Shown: positions 7,947 to 11,879 of the stretch, in pieces
How the letters are laid out: each line of letters opens with the position of its first letter
Numbering within the stretch: the first letter of the stretch is position 1
Source of the DNA: Actinomycetota bacterium
GTDB taxonomy: Bacteria; Actinomycetota; Humimicrobiia; Humimicrobiales; Humimicrobiaceae
Reading direction: 5' to 3'
Length of the DNA: 11,879 nucleotides
Assembly (NCBI GenBank): GCA_028696435.1
Contig: JAQVHC010000036.1
Location: 1 to 11,879, forward strand
The notes under the pieces: model-generated
The model's database searches: none
What the model saw: the letters and a program-made list of their open reading frames with translations, nothing else
Told to the model about the DNA's origin: nothing
Translations under genes and position numbers: made by a program

Positions 7947-8144
7947 TTGATATCAATGATGGTAGAATTACCTCTACTGCTGGTCTACTGCCGCCAGTGC
8001 GACTACTGCCGCTCTAACTGCCCTTATTTATACTATACACCCCTGTCAATAACTGACAGGCTGCTTACTGCTTATGATTATAATGCCACCACAAAGATAT
8101 CTATTTATATATATCATCCTTTCAATAGTACTTTACAGCAATGA
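7947..8144 (+). other. Short open frame with ferredoxin-like Cys motif (doubtful)
   Basis: 65 codons from TTG (ATG codons at 7956 and 7959). It contains CRQCDYCRSNCP, i.e. C-x2-C-x2-C-x3-C-P, the spacing of [4Fe-4S] ferredoxin clusters, but no second motif, no Shine-Dalgarno sequence and a featureless C-terminus. The Cys-rich codons end mostly in C or G, unlike the neighbouring genes, and the DNA contains repeated CTACTGCYG units, so the motif could be a by-product of a repeat. It could also be the remnant of an Fe-S protein. Confidence 0.2.
8042..8060. repeat. Perfect 7-bp hairpin
   Basis: CCTGTCA-ATAAC-TGACAGG. There is no T-run on either side, so it is not an intrinsic terminator. Confidence 0.5.
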
Positions 8145-8192
8145 AAAAATATTTCAAAATTCTGATCTTTTAATAACTTATAATAGCTTTTA

Positions 8193-8257
8193 TTTTATCA
8201 TGTAAACTATTTAAGAGTTATTTTTTGCCCTACCATTTAAATAGTTTATTGATAAAA
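8193..8257. repeat. Long inverted repeat, ~21-bp arms
   Basis: The left arm, TTTTATCATGTAAACTATTTAA without the flanks (8193-8214), is complementary to the right arm (8237-8257) with a one-base bulge and one neighbouring mismatch. The 22-base spacer holds TTTTTTGCCC. It would make a strong AU hairpin on either strand. No gene lies inside and no T-tail follows. Confidence 0.7.
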
Positions 8258-8343
8258 GCATGACTAAAATATTCTTATTCACAATCCCTAACCTAAAAAT
8301 TTTTTTATATTTTCTTGCTTGAATATTTTGCTGTGCCATAAAG

Positions 8344-8393
8344 TTGAAATAAGAAATATTTATATTTCAAGTTCAAAGTAAAACTTGAAATAT
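8344..8393. repeat. Three alternating inverted repeats (two possible hairpins)
   Basis: TTGAAATA (8344-8351), its complement TATTTCAA (8363-8370), and TTGAAATA again (8386-8393, part of AACTTGAAATAT). The middle element can pair with either neighbour; the right-hand pairing is a perfect 12-bp stem (8362-8373 with 8382-8393, loop 8 bases). Confidence 0.6.
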
Positions 8394-8449
8394 GCCACCC
8401 CCGATACCACTCCCGAAACAAAAATTAAAAGTAAATACCAGGATTTCAT
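8360..8449 (-). CDS. Possible 29-residue single-helix membrane peptide
   Basis: ATG at 8449, stop at 8360. It starts MKSWYLLLIFVSGVV and continues with a hydrophobic stretch that fits one membrane helix, then ends in a short aromatic/acidic tail (FKFYFELEI). No Shine-Dalgarno sequence is seen and it lies just downstream of tRNA-Ser. The stop codon sits in the 12-bp hairpin. It may be a chance open frame. Confidence 0.15.
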   Translation of the reverse strand: MKSWYLLLIFVSGVVSGVAYFKFYFELEI

Positions 8450-8519
8450 TCAAATAAAATTTATATTTTGCCCATTCTTATATTGTCCAAAATCCCGGCT
8501 AAAATTCAAAAGATTCCGA

Positions 8520-8613
<94 letters not shown>

Positions 8614-8632
8614 GCTTTGCTTTCCCTGTTAG

Positions 8633-8638
8633 ATTATA
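8633..8638 (-). promoter_or_regulatory. -10 box of the tRNA-Ser promoter
   Basis: TATAAT on the minus strand, 19 bases before the mature 5' end, giving a short 5' extension of about 13 nt for RNase P. The -35 region overlaps the 20-bp palindromic motif at 8652-8671. Confidence 0.5.
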
Positions 8639-8651
8639 CAATATATATAAC

Positions 8652-8671
8652 AAGATACATAAAACTTTATG
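8652..8671. repeat. 20-bp palindromic motif, copy 2 (upstream of tRNA-Ser)
   Basis: AAGATACATAAAACTTTATG, differing by one base from 1647-1666. It contains the perfect palindrome CATAAA-AC-TTTATG (8658-8671). It lies in the -35 area of the tRNA promoter on the minus strand. Confidence 0.4.
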
Positions 8672-8828
8672 AACTTTAATGTGACTCGCAATGCTTACAG
8701 AGAAATAATAATTTTATTGTAATAATTATATAAAAATAAAGAAAATATTTTTTTTTAATAATTGATTTTTAAAAATATTTTTAATATAATTTTTAAAACA
8801 CTAACAAATATTTTATAGATAAAATATT

Positions 8829-8834
8829 TATAAT
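8829..8834 (+). promoter_or_regulatory. Conserved TATAAT just before the first GGDEF/HD-GYP gene
   Basis: Exactly 14 bases separate this hexamer from the ATG, and the same arrangement occurs before the second paralogue (11118-11123). If it is a -10 box, the leader is only about 8 nt. No -35 is recognisable in the surrounding, almost pure AT sequence (8700-8848). Confidence 0.35.
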
Positions 8835-8848
8835 TTATTTTTATTGTT

Positions 8849-10966
8849 ATGTTAAACATATCTTTTACATTTATTTACATATTCTCATATATATTACTTT
8901 GCATTTCAGTAATAATACTTTTAAGTCTGGCCAGAAATCCTTTTAGTAAAAGCAGGTTACCATTTGTTATTCTTTCAGCAAACATTTTCCTTCTCTCGCT
9001 TGGCAGTTTTACACTTTTAATCGGTACCAGTACAGCAATGTTAACAATCTGGGCTAATATTATTGTAACTGCTATTCTGACAATGCCGGCTATCATTTTT
9101 CATTTCTGTGTGCAATTCATAAGTAATGAATTAAATAAAATACATAAAATTTGTTTTATATCATTTTATTCACTATCCCTGATTTTAAGCGTATTACTTA
9201 TATCCTTTAAACAGATTGGCATTAAGGAAGTAACTTATGGTTATGCTATCAACGCTCCGCTTCTAACATTTATACAGTTATTTTTTTCAATACCGATAAA
9301 TATTGCTACAATTTCTATAATAAGCCGTAAGATTTATCAAAATATCAGAACCAATAAGCCTGTACTGGATGTTACGCTATTGCTGGTAGGTTTAATTTTT
9401 TATCTCCTAACAGAAATCATTTTAAGTTTTTTAATAAAAAACGAGACAATACAACCAATGTCCGTAATCTGGGCCTCAAGTCTTATTTTATATCTTTTCA
9501 TATCCATCGGGTTTATTATAACTAATTTTAGATTATGGAGAATAACACAGGATGTAATACTTAAAAGCATGGAGGACCCTATTTTAGCATTTGATACTTC
9601 AGGCCAGGTAGTAGAAATTAATAAACCAGCATGTAGCATTCTAAACCTGGATAAGAATAAATATAAAAAAGAAAAATTAAATATAGAATATGTAACAGAT
9701 AATTTATCTCAATTAATAACGAACAATAAGCAAAGAAAAAAATTTATAGAAACAATAACCAGTATAAAAGCATGTAATCTTAAAGAAGATATTGAATTCA
9801 GAATAAATGGAAAGAAAGAATATTATAATGTAAAGATATTTCCTATAATCGATAAATTTAATATGGCAACAGGAAAGTTACTAACTCTTACCAGTATAAC
9901 TTCAGAAAAGGAAAAGGAAATACAATTATATTACCAGGCATATCATGATAAGCTAACCGGTATTTATAATAGATTATTTTTTGAAGAAGAAATGAAAAGA
10001 CTTGATACCAGGAGAATGTATCCTATTTCAATTATAATCGGAGACATAAATGGATTAAAGCTTATAAATGATGCTTATGGATATAATAAAGGCGATGAGG
10101 TTCTAAAAAAAGTAGCTTTAATATTTAAAAATAATATCAGGCATGAGGATATCCTATGCAGATGGGGCGGCGATGAATTCGCAATATTACTTCCCAATAC
10201 CAAAAAAGAATATTCCATAAAAATAATCAAAAGAATCAAAGAAAACTGCATTAAAAATAGCACTGAAAGTTTGCCTCTTAATGTATCAATGGGCTTTGCA
10301 GTTAAAACAAGCTCTGAAAAAAAGATAAACGAAATAGTAAAAGAAGCAGAAGATATGATGAACGAACACAAATTACTGGAAAATGAGAGTGCTCGCAGCT
10401 CTATAATTCTTTCACTTCAAAAAGCTCTTGAAGAAAGAGATTATGAAACCGAGGAACATGCTATGAGAATGGCAAACTTAAGTATACTTCTGGGAGAAAG
10501 AATAAACTTGAGTTATAACGAGTTGAATGAATTAAGACTTCTTGCAATATTGCACGATATAGGTAAGATCTCAATATCTGACAATATCATATTAAAACCC
10601 GGAAAATTAACATTAGAAGAATGGGAAGTTATAAAGAAGCACCCCGAATGCGGCTATCGCCTTGCTATATCCTGTCGTGACCTAACGCAAATTGCCAGAG
10701 GCATTTTATATCACCATGAAAGATGGGATGGTAAGGGCTATCCCGAAGGTTTAAAAGGCAAAAAAATACCTGTAATTTCAAGAATTGTTTCTATTGCTGA
10801 TGCCTTCGACGCTATGACAAATGACAGACCATACAGAAAAGCTATGACCAGGGATGAAGCAATAAGTGAAATTAAAAAAGAAGCCGGTGCTCAATTTGAT
10901 CCTGAACTCGCAAAGCTTTTCACAGAGATTTTAGCCAGTGAAGACATCTTTGGATCAGAGGCATAA
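8849..10966 (+). CDS. Membrane-bound cyclic-di-GMP enzyme: 7TM-PAS-GGDEF-HD-GYP
   Basis: Likely makes and/or degrades the second messenger cyclic-di-GMP in response to a membrane or internal signal. 705 residues. Seven hydrophobic helices (about 7-27, 37-59, 66-90, 99-119, 137-158, 172-193, 205-226) resemble the 7TM input region of some histidine kinases. A PAS-like domain follows (~233-350), then GGDEF from DKLTGIYNR (367-375) with the intact GGDEF active site (440-444) and inhibitory I-site RHED (431-434). HD-GYP comes last (~525-700), with His569-Asp570, HHERWDGKGYP (622-632) and DAFDAMTNDRPYR. All key motifs for synthesis and hydrolysis are present, so both activities are possible; which dominates cannot be read. 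No Shine-Dalgarno sequence precedes the ATG, and an in-frame stop lies close upstream. A close paralogue follows 171 bases on. Confidence 0.9.
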   Translation: MLNISFTFIYIFSYILLCISVIILLSLARNPFSKSRLPFVILSANIFLLSLGSFTLLIGTSTAMLTIWANIIVTAILTMPAIIFHFCVQFISNELNKIHKICFISFYSLSLILSVLLISFKQIGIKEVTYGYAINAPLLTFIQLFFSIPINIATISIISRKIYQNIRTNKPVLDVTLLLVGLIFYLLTEIILSFLIKNETIQPMSVIWASSLILYLFISIGFIITNFRLWRITQDVILKSMEDPILAFDTSGQVVEINKPACSILNLDKNKYKKEKLNIEYVTDNLSQLITNNKQRKKFIETITSIKACNLKEDIEFRINGKKEYYNVKIFPIIDKFNMATGKLLTLTSITSEKEKEIQLYYQAYHDKLTGIYNRLFFEEEMKRLDTRRMYPISIIIGDINGLKLINDAYGYNKGDEVLKKVALIFKNNIRHEDILCRWGGDEFAILLPNTKKEYSIKIIKRIKENCIKNSTESLPLNVSMGFAVKTSSEKKINEIVKEAEDMMNEHKLLENESARSSIILSLQKALEERDYETEEHAMRMANLSILLGERINLSYNELNELRLLAILHDIGKISISDNIILKPGKLTLEEWEVIKKHPECGYRLAISCRDLTQIARGILYHHERWDGKGYPEGLKGKKIPVISRIVSIADAFDAMTNDRPYRKAMTRDEAISEIKKEAGAQFDPELAKLFTEILASEDIFGSEA
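9139..9398 (+). repeat. Near-identical tract shared with the second paralogue (copy 1)
   Basis: About 260 bp aligned without gaps to 11428-11687 with 5 differences (about 98%), by my hand count. The preceding 290 bp differ at 68 positions (about 77% identity) and the following 190 bp at about 39 (about 80%). It covers residues ~97-183, membrane helices 4-6. Confidence 0.85.
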
Positions 10967-11117
10967 AAATCAACTAAATTAAATAAAGTCTGGGAAGATA
11001 AGCAGGTAAAAGAATTTACGCAAAAATATTGATTCTGTCTTTAATATTTAATATTTGATTTCTAAAAAATATTAGAATATATTCATTAAATTATTAATAT
11101 TATATTTAATAACTATT

Positions 11118-11123
11118 TATAAT
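11118..11123 (+). promoter_or_regulatory. Conserved TATAAT just before the second paralogue
   Basis: Same hexamer and same 14-base gap to the ATG as in the first gene. The 171-base spacer (10967-11137) shows no strong terminator hairpin for the first gene, only weak AT stems. Confidence 0.35.
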
Positions 11124-11137
11124 AAATTTTTATCATT

Positions 11138-11879
11138 ATGTTAAATATAGCTTTTGTAATTATTTGTATATTTTCATTCATACTGCTGTATATATCAGTA
11201 ATAATATTTTTGAGCCTTGCTAAGAATCCTTTTAGTAAAAATAGATTGGCATTTGCCATTTTATCGGCAAACATTTTCCTTATATCACTTGGTAGTTTTG
11301 CACTTTTGATAAGCACTGATACATTAATTCTTACAATCTGGGCTAATATCGTTGCACTTGCTATCGTGACAATGCCTGCAACTATTTTTTATTTCTCTGT
11401 AAAGTTCACAAGTAATGAAATAAATAAAATACATAAAATTTGTTTTATATCATTTTATTCACTATCCCTGATTTTAAGCGTATTACTTATATCCTTTAAA
11501 CAGATTGGCATTCAAAAAGTAACTTATGGTTATGCTATCAACGCTCCGCTTCTAACATTTATACAGTTATTTTTTTCAATACCAATAAATATTGCTACAA
11601 TTTCTATAATAAGCCGTAAGATTTATCAAAATATCAGAACCAATAAGCCTGTACTGGATGTTACGCTATTACTGGTAGGTTTAATTTTTTATTTTCTGAC
11701 AGAAACAATTTTAAGTTTTTTAATAGAAAATAGGGCAATACAACCAGTACCTACAACCTGGGTCTCGAGTCTTATTTTATACCTTTTCGCATCCTTTGGT
11801 TTTGTTATATCTAATTTTAGCTTATGGAGAGTAACGCAGGATATAATATTTAAAAACACGGAAGATGCTGTTTTAACTT
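11138..11879 (+). CDS. Second 7TM sensor paralogue, N-terminal part (runs off right edge)
   Basis: Same orientation and start context as the gene at 8849. The 247 codons seen begin MLNIAFVIICIFSFILL and align without gaps to residues 1-247 of that protein: seven membrane helices, then the first residues of the PAS region (LWRVTQDIIFKNTEDAVL). The GGDEF and HD-GYP parts, if present, lie beyond the window, so an enzymatic role is inferred from the paralogue only. There is no Shine-Dalgarno sequence and stop codons lie just upstream. Differences from the first copy are spread over helices 1-3 and 7, while helices 4-6 are almost identical in DNA. Could be translated independently of its neighbour. 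Confidence 0.85.
   Translation, partial: MLNIAFVIICIFSFILLYISVIIFLSLAKNPFSKNRLAFAILSANIFLISLGSFALLISTDTLILTIWANIVALAIVTMPATIFYFSVKFTSNEINKIHKICFISFYSLSLILSVLLISFKQIGIQKVTYGYAINAPLLTFIQLFFSIPINIATISIISRKIYQNIRTNKPVLDVTLLLVGLIFYFLTETILSFLIENRAIQPVPTTWVSSLILYLFASFGFVISNFSLWRVTQDIIFKNTEDAVLT
11428..11687 (+). repeat. Near-identical tract shared with the first paralogue (copy 2)
   Basis: Partner of 9139-9398; the five differences include three clustered where the first copy encodes KE and this one QK after QIGI. Confidence 0.85.

Larger units (their letters stand above)
7849..8519. other. 671-base stretch without a convincing gene
   Basis: Between the dehydrogenase start and the tRNA. It holds the dehydrogenase leader, a GC-richer patch (about 7960-8060), a perfect 7-bp hairpin CCTGTCA-ATAAC-TGACAGG (8042-8060), a long-arm inverted repeat (8193-8257), a set of three alternating repeats (8344-8393), and a possible 29-codon membrane peptide on the minus strand (8360-8449). 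None has a clear ribosome binding site. It may be decayed sequence, or contain an unrecognised RNA. Confidence 0.6.

Noticed and set aside
8193..8393. CRISPR array
   Set aside because: Repeats are inverted, few and unequal in length; no regularly spaced direct repeats.

Overview
The window is AT-rich and looks like DNA from an anaerobic, low-GC, Bacillota-like bacterium (Clostridia or Halanaerobiales-type relatives; this placement is inference). Three things point there: the gene order SRP RNA - dnaX - ybaB - recR, a long SRP RNA with an Alu domain, and a pyruvate:ferredoxin oxidoreductase gene directly downstream.

Left part (1-5140, all minus strand): a housekeeping cluster transcribed leftwards. 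It starts with a ~271-nt SRP RNA (4870-5140), followed by dnaX (DNA polymerase III tau/gamma), ybaB/ebfC (TTG start, ribosome site inside the end of dnaX), recR, and the first 483 codons of nifJ, which runs off the left edge. nifJ has its own likely extended -10 promoter. dnaX carries an in-frame slippery sequence, U UUA AAA AAA G, exactly where the conserved ATPase/collar part ends, with a -1 stop codon three codons later. A short gamma-like product of 387 residues is therefore predicted besides the 687-residue tau.

Middle part (5141-8613): a plus-strand MFS transporter of the fosmidomycin-resistance type, convergent with a minus-strand iron-dependent alcohol (butanol) dehydrogenase. Next come ~670 bases without a convincing gene but rich in inverted repeats. 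These include a ~21-bp-arm hairpin, a three-element set of alternating repeats, and a small GC-richer patch that could encode a ferredoxin-like Cys motif. Then comes tRNA-Ser(CGA). In Bacillus a tRNA-Ser lies upstream of scr-dnaX, so the MFS and dehydrogenase genes may be insertions into an old neighbourhood.

Right part (8614-11879): two tandem plus-strand paralogues for membrane cyclic-di-GMP enzymes. The first is complete (705 aa: seven membrane helices, PAS, GGDEF, HD-GYP, all catalytic motifs intact). The second is cut off by the window edge after its membrane part. They are about 77-80% identical at DNA level except for a ~260-bp tract that is ~98% identical, a clear mosaic that suggests recent gene conversion. 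Both genes lack a Shine-Dalgarno sequence and share a TATAAT at the same distance from the ATG, suggesting very short leaders.
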